64,000 nucleotides of DNA, from NCBI RefSeq assembly GCF_001641265.1, contig NW_020167547.1, positions 62,001 through 126,000 on the forward strand, written 5' to 3'. Position 1 is the stretch's first letter, and every line of letters starts with the position of its first letter. The position numbers and the translations under genes were made by a program. Positions 42,437 through 53,007 of this stretch are shown piece by piece. The notes under the pieces were generated by a model. The model was not told where the DNA came from. It searched no databases and saw only the letters and a program-made list of their open reading frames with translations. Source of the stretch: Pseudogymnoascus destructans (Eukaryota > Ascomycota > Leotiomycetes > Thelebolales > Thelebolaceae).

Positions 42437-42910
42437 GTCAGAAGGCCGAAGAACGCAACATCCAGCCAGTCATCAACACCAGTTCGCGAGGTCTTCCTCA
42501 AACACAACGTGGAGGAGGACTACAGCGCATGCCTCATTCACCGCCACTACGACCTGGCCGCCAATAAGTGTAACGTCGAGGCAGACGGAAAGGCTGTCGC
42601 CTCCTAGAATTTCACAGGTCTCTACCCTTCCAGCTGTAAAGGCACGTGCTACCCTTACGAGTATAAGAGATACGCTGTTCCACAACCTTCACCAGCATTT
42701 GTCGCGGACTTGGGAGACCTTTTGGAGGAGAAGGGTCTCACTGATTTGGTTGGGTTCCAGACGTACACAAATGGGATCGTCGGGCTCGAGACCACAGATC
42801 GGGAGACCAATGTGAGCACGACTGTCGACCAGGATGAGAAGCTTCCTGTCCCAGAGGGGATGGCGCTTGCATCTTGGGCATTTTTCCGTGTGCAAAGAAA
42901 TAAGCTGTAG
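42437..42910 (+). pseudogene. conserved-looking fungal protein, one nonsense codon
   Basis: One frame reads 'VREVFLKHNVEEDYSACLIH' and 'RHYDLAANKCNVEADGKAVA', a TAG at 42605-42607, then without frame change 'NFTGLYPSS', 'QPSPAFVADLGDLLEEKGLT' and 'LVGFQTYTNGIVGLETTD' to a stop at 42908. The even composition and continuous frame over the TAG suggest a real gene silenced by a single CAG-to-TAG change. I do not recognise the family with certainty; the 'FLKH ... H-x-H-DL' pattern recalls uncharacterised fungal proteins. Upstream exons may lie at 41964-42430. Confidence 0.5.
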
Positions 42911-43600
42911 GTAGTTTAGGACTATCGGAGCCTCCTATACAGTTTCAAATCAATGGCATCGGATTGTGATCTCCCAAAAGTAGAGATGCATGAGCCTTGA
43001 GCTGCATGTAAATGCTCCCTGGTGACCGTCAGCTCAGTATCCAAGGATGCCAGCTGTATACAATCGAGATTTGCCAACTCAAACGCCGCCAACGGTTGTA
43101 ATACGAACCAAAATGAAAGCGACCTACATGAGCCCGAATATCAAGTTGTCCCTCAGATAGTGATACCTTGACCCCGCACACGATAATCGTAGAGAGCCTG
43201 GCATAGGGTTACTAGCCCAACTGTCCGGAATGGCGGAAATGGAGACATTGCGATCTCATGACCGGAGCCGAGATGGCGACGTCTTTTGGTTGAAACTCGG
43301 GGAGGCATACTGATAAACGTGAGATAATCTACTATACCGTGGGATCCTCTTGTATTGGCAGGAGCGACCTATATCTCGAACTAGGTTGCTCCTTCCTTCC
43401 GCGGGTATTCGGGCTGCTTTAGGTCATTGGGCCTTTTGAACCTGAAGCTCGGCCTTCTGAGCCTGGAATCCGTGGAAGTGGGGGGCTATAAGCCAATTCT
43501 GGTAGCTCTCTTTTTGAGGGGCTACTCAAGTCTACTGGAACCCTCTCTTTCCTTCCATAACGGGAGGTCGCCAGACTACAAACTAAGCCAGAAAGCAGCT
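42911..43600. other. gene-free region
   Basis: No ORF or repeat recognised. It marks the passage from the repeat block to more ordinary sequence. Confidence 0.4.
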
Positions 43601-44236
43601 CTATAGGTCTAGAGGGAAGGACTTGAAGGAAGGGCGCCTCGGAAAAGAGGGTGGCAGCCCCTCGTAATGCATCCCAGCTCTTTCCGCGTACAAAGAGCCA
43701 GTTCCTGAATCAAAAGCCGAGAGCAACAGAGAGAGAGAGAGGGTAGGAGAGATTGCGGGAGCAACGAAGTGAAATTTCATACGATAATTGATTTTATGTA
43801 CCTTTACATACAAATTACTATGAGAAGGTACTTGCACAATTTGGTAGTCGAAACCGCCCACATTGCTTCCCCTTAATACCACGGCGATGCTTTCTCCAAC
43901 CTGGATGAGAGAAGAGAAAGTTTGGAAGAAAAGCCTACCTACGCGCATCCTAAGTCGCTTGAATATGGGATACGATACAGCACGGCCAACCCCCTCAATG
44001 ACGATATAATCCATCGGATCGCGTTCATCCGCATCCGGCGGCTGGGCAATCTGGCAGGTGGGGTGGTGGATCGATGGTTGGCGGAACGGCTCTGTGACAG
44101 ACGATGATGGTCTGTGAGGAGTTAGGAGGCAGTTGGGAGGGCTGACCGAGGCTACTGATGCGACTGCCTGGTTCGGCGTCGGCGGTTCAGTTCGGGTCTG
44201 GATCTCTCGATATGTAGTGGTTCTGCACTGGCTCAT
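43601..44236 (-). CDS. hypothetical ORF, doubtful
   Basis: A 211-codon minus-strand ORF. The middle part 'GESIAVVLRGSNVGGFDYQI' looks protein-like and is preceded by an intron-like stretch (GTAGGTAGGC ... CTCATCCAG, about 43955-43900). The N- and C-terminal thirds are Ser/Pro-rich and unremarkable. It could be a multi-exon gene or noncoding. No family recognised. Confidence 0.25.
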   Translation of the reverse strand: MSQCRTTTYREIQTRTEPPTPNQAVASVASVSPPNCLLTPHRPSSSVTEPFRQPSIHHPTCQIAQPPDADERDPMDYIVIEGVGRAVSYPIFKRLRMRVGRLFFQTFSSLIQVGESIAVVLRGSNVGGFDYQIVQVPSHSNLYVKVHKINYRMKFHFVAPAISPTLSLSLLLSAFDSGTGSLYAERAGMHYEGLPPSFPRRPSFKSFPLDL

Positions 44237-46214
44237 TTCCCACGCGTGGTCAGGTAGGCATCCACCGATGAAGATTTCTTCGGAGCCGGTCTTCGCTCGG
44301 TGTGGCCGGTGAAGTATATGGTAAAAACTATGTTGGTTCAGTCTGTCTGGCCGTGTATGGTCTGTCCTTCTACCACCGAGTCGTGGCTCAGCTCTTGATC
44401 TCGGTTGAGGCGGATGAAGTCATCGTTCCCAGTGCGCCCAATGAAGCTTTTTCAGAACCGTCATCTCATGGGGAGGCACAATCCCACAATCCCATCATCC
44501 ACCCCATAATTCGACGGATCCCAAAGTGCTGGCCCGCACCCCCAAGTCAATGGCCAATCCCAAAGCAAACCTAACCTTCCTAATCTTCCCCGCGATCGCC
44601 GGTGGATCCTGGCCCATGAACTACGCCTGTCTCACCCATGGCGAGCTGAGCCGCTCTGTACGGTAATTGCGCAGAGGAGAGCTCCATCGCGCTAGGCCGA
44701 CGCGATGCTGGGATTGAGACCTTGGCAGGCCAAACAATGCAGGTGCATGGCGCGTGTTGGCGACGGGAGTTCTTCTGTGCAGCGCGTTTGTTTGTACCGT
44801 GGAAGGGGAAGAGGGGATGAACAGAGATAAGCTGTACTGTAACTGTAACCAACGCCGACGGGCAGTTTGAGCTGTAGCCAGGCCCCTATGACGATGCCAA
44901 TTGCAATGTGATGCGATTGACTGGTATGTACATCACCGCATCGCTGCATTGACAGCGAGTAGCGCAGGAGGAGCAGCAGCGGCCAATGGCTGGTTGACCG
45001 ACGACGGAAGGAAAGAAACGGATGATGTCAGGGACGTTGTTTGTGAGACCTGCGAGTAAGATCTCCCCTAGGAAGGATGGAGTCGGCAATCGCCCACAGC
45101 AACCCTGCGAATGGTATCCCGTCAAGACAGAAGAACGAGATGAATGTGCGACAGCTATCGTTGGCTGTCTCACCCTCATCTCCGACCCGTCTTTCACTAC
45201 AGACCAGTTCAGCTATATCCCAGCTGTAACCCAGCTGTATCCCAGCTATATCCCAGTGTATCCCAGCTGTATCCAAGCTGTATCCCAGGTCCAAACTATC
45301 CATCCTAGTCCTATAGCAACCACGCTTGTTTTGTGCCCTGGTCTACTGAAATTTAGGAATAATATTCCTGTTTTTTAGGCTCTAGCAAAGCTGCTAAAGT
45401 CCACTAAAACCTACTAGATACTGCTCTAACCAGACATTGACATTTCCATCCGACATCCATCCGACATTTCCAGAAACTCAGTAAATTAGACATTTCTATT
45501 GGAGATGGGGAGTATACTATACGCTGCACTCTCCTGCTCTAGTAGCTGCATCTCTCCTGCTCCTGCAGCCAACACATCACACATCACATACATCATCAGA
45601 GCCATCTCTTCGGCCTACATCTACATCTCTACTCATGCCTATACTTCTCCCCCTTGTCTCCCTCTCTATCAAGCATCATTCCCGCCTACTACCGCCTCAC
45701 ACCGCATCACACCGCATCACACCAGCATCTTTCCCCCCCCTTGTTGTCAGAATGTCTTCAATTGCATCCCACTAACGCACCAATATGAACACATTTGCCC
45801 TCCCCCCCCTAGCAACGGCCTTGCCCACCTGCCACCTCCAACCCCCTCCCCCCCACTTTCCCCCAATCTCCCCCAATCTCCCCCAATCTCCCCCAATCTC
45901 CCCCCAAATCTCCCCCCAATCCCAATCTCCCCCCAATCAGGAAATCCACACTTTCTCCAAAATCCCATCTTGTTTTTCCCTTCCAAGTACCGGGCCGCTC
46001 CACTCCTCACCGACCCACCTGCTTCAGCTCCACCAACATCGTCCCATCGCCCTCCTCCACATACATATAAATGTAAACAGCCCCGATTCGCGCCCCGATC
46101 TAAACAAAACCTCCTCTTCACCTCACCACTTCCCAATACCCAAATACACAACCTTTCCTCTACTCAACCTCCATACATTCACACGCAACCTCTTCACTCT
46201 CAACAATCATCAAC
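44237..46214. other. long intergenic region with simple repeats and a pyrimidine-rich leader
   Basis: No supported gene. 45211-45290 holds about six imperfect copies of a 12-bp CAGCTGTATCCC unit. 45500-46214 is strongly C/T-rich and includes a CCCCCAATCT tandem array (about 45854-45910). Long ORFs here on both strands are composition artefacts. The tract is the promoter/leader of the CFEM gene. Confidence 0.55.
46066..46072 (+). promoter_or_regulatory. TATA box of the CFEM protein gene
   Basis: ATACATATAAATG, about 145 bp upstream of the ATG at 46215, within a pyrimidine-rich promoter of the kind found at well-expressed fungal genes. Confidence 0.45.
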
Positions 46215-47254
46215 ATGAAGTACTCCATTGTCTTTATCGGTGCTCTCGCCGCCCTTGCGACTGCCCAGTCCGAGCTCTCCCAGTGTGGTGTAAGTGAACC
46301 TGGGCCCCAAATCACAACAATTCACCACCAAACAACCCAATGAACAATCACTCTAACACACCACAGCAACAATGCCTGCAGAGCATGCTCGCAAAGGCTG
46401 CCACCCTTGGCTGCTCCTCCGCTGATGCCGCCTGCCTCTGCAACAGGAGCGACTTCGCCTACGGTATCCGTGACTGCGCCAACGAGGCCTGCGGCTCAGA
46501 CGCTCCTGTGATCATTGCCTACGGCAACACCTTCTGCAAGGGTGAGGCCCCTCTTACTCTTATGGGCGTTTGAACATCCGTACTAACGATGCGACTAGGC
46601 CACAACGGCGGCTCTGACAACGGTGCTGGCGCTTCCGGCGCTTCCTCCGCCGCCGGTGCTCCTACCGGAACTGCCGCCTCTTCTTCCGCAACCGCCACTA
46701 ACGGTCCTGGTAGCAACGTAAGTTCCCTCTCCTCTCACTCACTGATCATATCTAACATAACCCAGACCGGCGGCGCTGTTGGAGGTGCCAGCGGCTCTGG
46801 CGCTCACGGCGGCCCAGTCCCAATCACCACCTCGGCTGTTGTCTCCGACTCCAAGACCGTCGGCTCCACCACCATCTACTCTTCTGACGCCAGCGCGACC
46901 CCGGTCACCACCATCGTCTCTGATGGAAAGGCCGTCACCACCCTCTACGGCGCCCCCGGTGCTGGAGGTGCGAACGGCGGTTCCGGAAGCGGATCCAGCG
47001 GTGCCGGGGGCGTAGTGAGCACTGTCACCAGCGGCCCCTCCACCTTTGTCACCACTGTCTCCTCTGGATCTGGATCCGCCTCCACGAGCGGTTCCCAGAA
47101 CGGCAACGGCAGTCCTGCCGGCGGTGCCGGCTCCTCCACCGGCGGCTCCGAATCCGGCTCTAAGACCTCCACCTCCTCTGCTGGAGGTGCCAGACAGACT
47201 GCCGCTGCTGCCGGTGTCATGGCCGTGGCTGGTCTTGCTGCCTTCGTGTTGTAA
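46215..47254 (+). CDS. CFEM-domain GPI-anchored cell-surface protein
   Basis: Four exons: 46215-46289, 46367-46541, 46599-46717, 46766-47254, giving 285 residues. Signal peptide 'MKYSIVFIGALAALATAQ'. The CFEM domain spans residues 20-84 with eight cysteines, including the CLC pair in 'CSSADAACLC', where the Asp is at the position that binds heme iron in characterised CFEM proteins. A 150-residue Gly/Ser/Ala/Thr-rich stalk follows, and a hydrophobic tail 'GVMAVAGLAAFVL' is the expected GPI-attachment signal. Likely roles are heme/iron capture or cell-wall structure and host contact. Codon use and splice sites are clean, so the gene looks functional. Confidence 0.93.
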
Positions 47255-48175
47255 GCGTCGACTTGCCTCACCTAATCTAGTATGAATGGAGTAGGACGGG
47301 GGAGTAATATATGTGGTGTTGCGGTGGTGGTGTGCGATACCCTTCTAGCCTACGAGGTGGTGGTCGTTGGAACATACATCTTCTCGACGTTCTTTACCGG
47401 GTTGGAGCAGGGTGCTGCGATCGACGGGTGCGTGTGAGGATGGTGAATGCCATCGATGATCACTGCCGGAACGCCAAAAGGATCTTATGCCCTGTCACGG
47501 CTTTGTATGTATGAGGTGTTAATAAGTAATGAGACGATGGACGGGGAAGAAATGGTCTTTGCTACATCCATCATGGCTTCGGGGTGGAGAATTAATAAGG
47601 TGGATGAAGGGGACGAGGATTCGAGATGCAGTATACAGAGAAATGGATTACTGGATTAGATATTGATGTGTTCTGATCTGAAATGTGTGCCTACTGTGAT
47701 GTTTTTCTTCCGCTTTCCAGCGGCATTCAAGTGACTGTTCGTTGGTGGGAGGAGGCAGTGATATGGTCTAGACCTGACGGAAGGAACGACCTACGCATGG
47801 ATGGTATGGAAGGTGTGACCCATGGAAAGTCTAACATAGGGAAGGCACGACCCCACTTGCAAGGAATGAGCGGGAAGGAGGTGCGGGACCAGGGACTAAG
47901 GGCAGCTGGGGTCAGCGAGACAACAATGATGCATTGAAGATTCCAGTCCTCAGCAGTATGTACAGTATCCTCTGGGCGTTCAATTTAGAACCCATCTCTC
48001 TTCCATTCTCTTGACATCTTACCGTCCGGCTTTCTTCCTGTCTCCGTCTTCTCACTTCTCCCTGTCTCACTTCATTACCCCTGTCACCCGTCTCACCCCT
48101 CACAACCCCACCAACTTCTTTCTCTTCCAACCTCTACGACGACACGTACACCGCCGGACCTGGAATCAAATAACT
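47255..48175. other. intergenic, 3' ends of convergent genes
   Basis: Between CFEM (+) and the AA9 gene (-). Minor ORFs without motifs. A pyrimidine-rich tract at 48000-48130 lies next to the AA9 3' end. Confidence 0.5.
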
Positions 48176-48892
48176 CTAAAACGAGGTATAAAGATTATAC
48201 AGAATCCCCGGATCAGTCGGGGTATACGACCCCACCAGCGCCACGCCCGCCGGCTTCTTGGTGCCGCTGCCCTTAATATTGAGGTTCACACACTGGGGGT
48301 AATCCTGTGCCCCATCCGCCTGCCCCGCCGCATGCAACACGATGATCTCATGGCGCAGGACATACTCCCCCGGCGCCATATCCGCTGGGATCTTGACGCT
48401 CCATGTATTGCTATTTGCGATGAGAGTGTCAGTCTCCCAGTTACCCGGGTTGCTGCCGGAGAGGAGCCCAACGCCATCGATTTTAAACCAGCGCAGTGCC
48501 GTCTTATCGACCAATGCACAAGGCCCGTTGCAAGGGGCGAGGTAGTCGATGCCTGGCTCGTGGTGGGAGCTGGGCCAGGAGGTCCACTCGAGGATTAGGG
48601 ACGAGCCGGCGGTGATGGCGGTGGTGTCTTGGCCGGGGGTGGCAACTTTGTGGCAGATGATGTCGGAGATGGAGAAGGCGGAGGGGGCGATAAAGCCGTT
48701 GTCGAGGTCGGTGGGGATGGACCAGCCGACCACCTTTGGGATAAGGTTGGCCCATTGGAAGGAGGGGTTGTAGCCGACGTAGTTGGGGGAGGTTAATCGG
48801 AAAGTGTGGTTGGAGCGGAGTGGTGAGAGGGAGAATGGAGGAGGGAGGGAGACTGGAGACGTTGTGTATATCCGCCTATAATCACCGTTCAA
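48176..48892 (-). CDS. AA9 lytic polysaccharide monooxygenase, 5' end unresolved
   Basis: An open frame of about 230 residues covers most of an AA9 domain: 'YVGYNPSFQWANLIPKVVGW', 'GFIAPSAFSISDIICHKVAT', 'WTSWPSSHHEPGIDYLAPCN' with the second His of the copper brace, 'LRWFKIDGVGL', 'GEYVLRHEIIVLHAAGQADG' and 'QDYPQCVNLNI' with the axial Tyr. These enzymes oxidatively cleave cellulose or related glycans outside the cell. The mature N-terminal His and signal peptide are not visible in frame. Either a first exon is hidden upstream (48893-49020) or it was lost, since a hAT relic begins only 330 bp further. No intron is needed in the rest. Confidence 0.85.
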   Translation of the reverse strand: MNGDYRRIYTTSPVSLPPPFSLSPLRSNHTFRLTSPNYVGYNPSFQWANLIPKVVGWSIPTDLDNGFIAPSAFSISDIICHKVATPGQDTTAITAGSSLILEWTSWPSSHHEPGIDYLAPCNGPCALVDKTALRWFKIDGVGLLSGSNPGNWETDTLIANSNTWSVKIPADMAPGEYVLRHEIIVLHAAGQADGAQDYPQCVNLNIKGSGTKKPAGVALVGSYTPTDPGILYNLYTSF

Positions 48893-49224
48893 TAAATGAA
48901 GCTGCCCCCCTGGCTGGGCGGAGGGGGACGTGCCGGCAAATGGGTGGGTGGGATATATATTGAGCTGGAGGAGCTAGGAGAATAGAGTGGTGTCGGGATG
49001 GCGGCATCGAAGTATGCTTTTATCCGTCGCGGGAGAGGTGGGGGGAAGAAATAGCAAGAGAGATGATCCGGCAGTTGCCTGATGTCCTCATGGCGGAGAT
49101 ATTGGGGTGCATGTGAGAGGTGAGGATATAGATGAGAGCTGCGACGGAGAATGCATGAGAGAGGCTCCGACCGTTGAGGAAGGAGATGCCGGTATCTTTG
49201 GGGTGACAGGGGAGGGGAGAAGAG
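48893..49224. other. upstream region of the AA9 gene
   Basis: GC-rich, with a possible TATATAT motif near 48953. No signal-peptide exon was found that splices cleanly. Confidence 0.4.
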
Positions 49225-49800
49225 TCTGGGGAAATAATCACGGGGAAGGCGGCTTGATGATGGACCGAATTTCCCATGTCATCTATAACGGCATATAATT
49301 GGCTTGCAAGATATTCACCGCTGTGAATTGGCTCTTTCAGATGAACCACATCTAGCAGATTTGACTTCTGCTGCCAACTTCTATTAATCCAATGTGCCGT
49401 TACTACAGAGTATTCAGTGTAATCGCGTGTAGATCACAAGTCAGTAGTTAAGCATATTCGGCCCCCATTTGCACAATATGAGAATGAAGTTCTGCTTGTA
49501 ACTAAGCACGGCATAGTGAGAACCGCCTTTGAATATCGCGGTGTAGCGTTCTAGCAGATACTAACAAAGTAATAGGGCTTAAGAATTGAATAATTTGACG
49601 AAAAGGTAGACTATCACAAGGTGTAATGACAGATTGTTTGATACTACAAAATGGAGCAGTAAATCTCTATACTTTGATGCGTTAACTGGCTGCTTAGTCG
49701 TTGTCTTCTTTAGCTCAAAGAATGATGAGCTACTTGACGGACTTGATGCTGCTTGCAGCTGGTCATTCTTTCTCATGTTAAATGAGATTTGCGGGTGCTT
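49225..49800 (-). pseudogene. hAT transposase relic
   Basis: The minus strand reads 'HLKEPIHSGEYLASQLYAVI' near 49310, matching 'HLKEPIYSGEYL' of the hAT transposase at 27.8 kb, preceded by 'HWINRSWQQK' and, farther upstream, eroded BED-side sequence to about 49.8 kb. Stops and frameshifts are frequent. It truncates toward the AA9 gene. Confidence 0.65.
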
Positions 49801-49829
49801 TTAGGTGTAGTGCTTCCATAAGGAGGAGC

Positions 49830-50094
49830 AGCCTAAGCAGCCTGCACCTATGGCAAAGGAGGCCCAGGATGCCCTCTAGATACTAATTGAGTATTCTAAA
49901 GGCCATAATGCCCTTACTATAGGGCATATACGGGCACTAGAGCAGCTGCAAACAGCCTTTGAGGCTATTCAAGCCTAGTCACAGCAGCAGGTTACATTGA
50001 TAGGTGGATTACATAATATTACTCTATATAATGATATATACGATAAGACGATGGAAATCCTTGCTATGGATGCCATTGTCTTAACAAGGGTTTG
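49830..50094 (+). pseudogene. pogo/Tigger-like C-terminal relic with terminus
   Basis: Reads 'EYSKGHNALTIGHIRALEQL' and ends near AACAAGGGTTTGACTG. The reverse complement CAGTCAAACCCTTGTT resembles the terminus at 39326-39348. CAG-to-TAG stops occur. Confidence 0.5.
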
Positions 50095-50613
50095 ACTGTA
50101 CTGTATTAGGGACCTAGAGTAGGGGAGAACTAACCCCGCAAAATGATGTCAAGGATCCCCTCCATTTACTTAGATGGGACCATTCTTTTACTTGTAACGG
50201 CTAGTCATCGACCCTAGATCTGTGCCAGTCCGCTCATACAGGTTCAATGCTGATCTTACTACAAGAACCCTGCAATTAGTCTAGAGTTTGTTGCTTACAG
50301 AGACTACAAGTCAGAAGGTGTTCGCAAGGGTCATTTTTGTCCTTCTTTCCTTGTTGTATTAGTTATGGTGGCTGATATACACAAGCTATAGTGATGCCCT
50401 GCGACGAAGCTGGGATGAAGGGGTTATACTTGTGACGCTTCTTAGGAGCACAGAAAAGCTACGGGATGATTTATAGTGAATCGGCTCGTAACTTCTCCAA
50501 CCTGCTAGCTGTGAGTGACAGAGGATTATTCTAGCATCAGCAGTTCTCCTACAGGCAATAATATCACTCTTGAAGCTAATCCCGAATGCAGTGCTTTTTT
50601 AACTATTCTTCTC
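50095..50613. other. unassigned repeat-like sequence
   Basis: No gene seen. A 101-codon ORF crossing into the LTR at 50614 has no recognisable motif. Confidence 0.35.
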
Positions 50614-51549
50614 TGTCATACTGACATTCGTTGCACTCAGTTTGCTATCAAACTCAAGAGCAAACTTAGAAATCTCCTCCTCAAACCTACAAGTCACCAT
50701 ACATATCTTGGCTTATCACACCAACAACAGAAGCAATACTACTCAACGATTGCTGCAAACTCTTCTACTACATCTGTTTATGCTACATACATCACGGCAT
50801 ATCATTTGGACACTCATTGAACAAGTTATTAAGAAAATCTCCTCCTTAAGGGGGTGGGTCAATACTACCACATGGCATATCTCTACCAACTAGAGGCCTA
50901 GGAACATGAACGATAGCTCTAGAAGCTTCTACAACCCTCTATGATTCATTACACGTCATCGCTCCTTAGTTACCCACAAGATTGGTTAAGTTATGACATA
51001 ATTTGTCTATAGGTACTCTGACCTTGGACCTCCTTTTCACTTCCTATAGGCTAGGAACCCAAGAGATGGTTCTATGGGATTCTCTTACGTTCACTACATG
51101 ATTAGCAAGCTAGTTGTGGGTCGCACTTGATTTCTAATACATTTACCAAGCCTGGTTAGTCATGGAAAGTCATGGAAAATGAGAGAACTACACTCCTTTG
51201 GCATAAATAGGATTGCCCTTTCGTTAAGAAAGGGCAAGCAGGCAATACAGTAAATCGACTAGCACATACTTCTACGTCTTTTCCAAGCTTCCAAGCATTG
51301 ATCTTGTTATTCTCTGTTTTTGAAAAGTCAGTGAGGTGCTAACCTCTGACTTACCCCTGAGTTCTCAGACTCAACATTTGTTGCAACTTGTCTAAACCAC
51401 TTCACCACATCATACACCTGATTGCTGCGTTGTGGAATAGTCTAAGCTACAACCCTTTGGCTCTGTTTCCTAAGACAGTGTGTTGTCTTAGTAAATTCAT
51501 CCCTTCCTTGGGTGGCTAGATTCTCATATCTGGTGCACCCACCATTACA
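50614..51549 (-). repeat. LTR family V (copy 2), inverted
   Basis: About 936 bp, the reverse complement of 29181-30090 with scattered differences and small indels. Its flanks do not form a target duplication (TTCTC left, TTAAG right). The right flank TTAAG is a normal internal word of LTR W, so it inserted into W and the left side was later rearranged. Confidence 0.85.
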
Positions 51550-51688
51550 TTAAGGAAACAGACTCAACGGGGTTCCCCCTTCATCTTTTTTGTATCCTTC
51601 GTAGTAAACCTATAGGATAGCATCCGTTTAGCCTCCGACTCGCACTCTCATATGCTATTACTGTGAGCTGGGTGCCCTGTGTCCTTAC
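51550..51688 (-). repeat. LTR family W, truncated (copy 3)
   Basis: Reverse-complement match to the first ~140 bp of the W LTRs, ending with TTACA at 51688. Truncated at the V insertion point. Confidence 0.85.
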
Positions 51689-51694
51689 AATAAT

Positions 51695-52907
51695 GGCGTA
51701 GAGAGAGAGTGGGTGTTACACCCCGAAAGCGGGGTCTTGTACCAAGATGGCAAGATCCCATTACCAAGAGACCCTGCTCTCATAGAAGAGCTGCTACAAA
51801 TACACCATGACGACCCGCTAGCTGGACACTTTGGTGTAACTAAAACGCTTGAGCTACTACAGCGTAAGTACAAGTGGACAGGGATGAATAAGGACGTGAA
51901 GGAGTACGTCAAAACCTGCCAAATATGCCAGAGAATGGTAACGAAGCGCCACCGCCCATATGGCGAACTATAACCGCTCCCACTACCAAGTGTCCCGGGA
52001 AAGGACATCACTATGGATTTATTACCGGTTTACCCCCAAGCCTACACCCAATAACAAAGAAGGCGTACGACTCTATACTTGTAGTAGTAGACCGATATAC
52101 TAAGTACGCTATCTACGTTGCAACAAACAAGACGATTACCGCCCACGATTCGGCACTGTTAATCATCCGCTATGTCATTCCTGAGTTCGGGTTCCCAGAA
52201 GGAATTGTGTCAGATCGAGGATCTGTATTCACAAGCAATTATTGGGCAGCACTCTGCTTTTACTTGCGAATACGGTGACGCTTGAGCACCGCCTTCCACC
52301 CGCAGACAGACGGACAAACCGAGAGGCAGAACCAAACAATTGAGCAATACCACGGTCCTACATTACGAGCCTCCAAGACGATTGGGTAGCGTTACTACCG
52401 CTCGCCCAATTCACGTATAACAATTCACTTCACTCTACAATTAAGACCTCCCCTTTCCAGGCCTTAAAAGGATTCAACCCACAGATGGGAGACGTGAGTG
52501 TCGTGGACGCCCCTCAGAAGGGGGATGCACCCGAAGCAAGGGAGCGGGCGATACAGCTCCAGGTTGAGCGGGAAGCGTTAGCTCTACACTGGTTTAAAGC
52601 GACCCAGGCGCAGACCAAGCAGCATAACAAGAGAAGACAACCCGTAGAGTACAGTATGGGGGACCAAGTGCTATTATCAACAAGGAACCTAAGGTTGCGA
52701 CGGCCAAATAGGAAGCTCTCAGAACGGCATGTAGGGCCGTTTAAGATTGTAGAGATTATTGTGAAGCAGGTGTACCGGCTTCAGCTTCCTATAGAAATGG
52801 GGGTCCACCCAACGTTTCACGTGTCCTTACTCAAGCCGTATCACGAGAGATGGCAGGGAGGCAGGGGGGACACAGTCACAGCACAACAGGCAGCAGGATT
52901 GTCATAA
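51695..52907 (+). pseudogene. gypsy integrase fragment, frameshifted
   Basis: HHCC zinc region 'IHHDDPLAGHFGVTKTLELL' to 'TCQICQRM'. The catalytic core in the next frame has 'YDSILVVVDRYTKYAIY' and 'GIVSDRGSVFTSNYW', then 'TAFHPQTDGQTERQNQTIE'. The C-terminal part is 'YSMGDQVLLSTRNLRLRRPN' and 'HPTFHVSLLKPYHERW'. At least three frame changes. D, D and E positions of the catalytic triad are readable. No chromodomain seen after 'LLKPYH', unlike element X. Confidence 0.85.
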
Positions 52908-53007
52908 AAAGCGTCAATTCACATAAGGCCATGCCTTCTTTAGGGCTATTCCCTCGAATCTATAAGTATAGAGGGGCAGAATAGGGCATGCGTAGGGTGA
53001 GCAGGGC

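Noticed and set aside
45499..46297. Long ORFs upstream of and across the CFEM start (239 and 170 codons) and their minus-strand counterparts
   Set aside because: They follow from the C/T-rich promoter tract, consist of Pro/Ser low complexity, and conflict with the well-supported CFEM exons.
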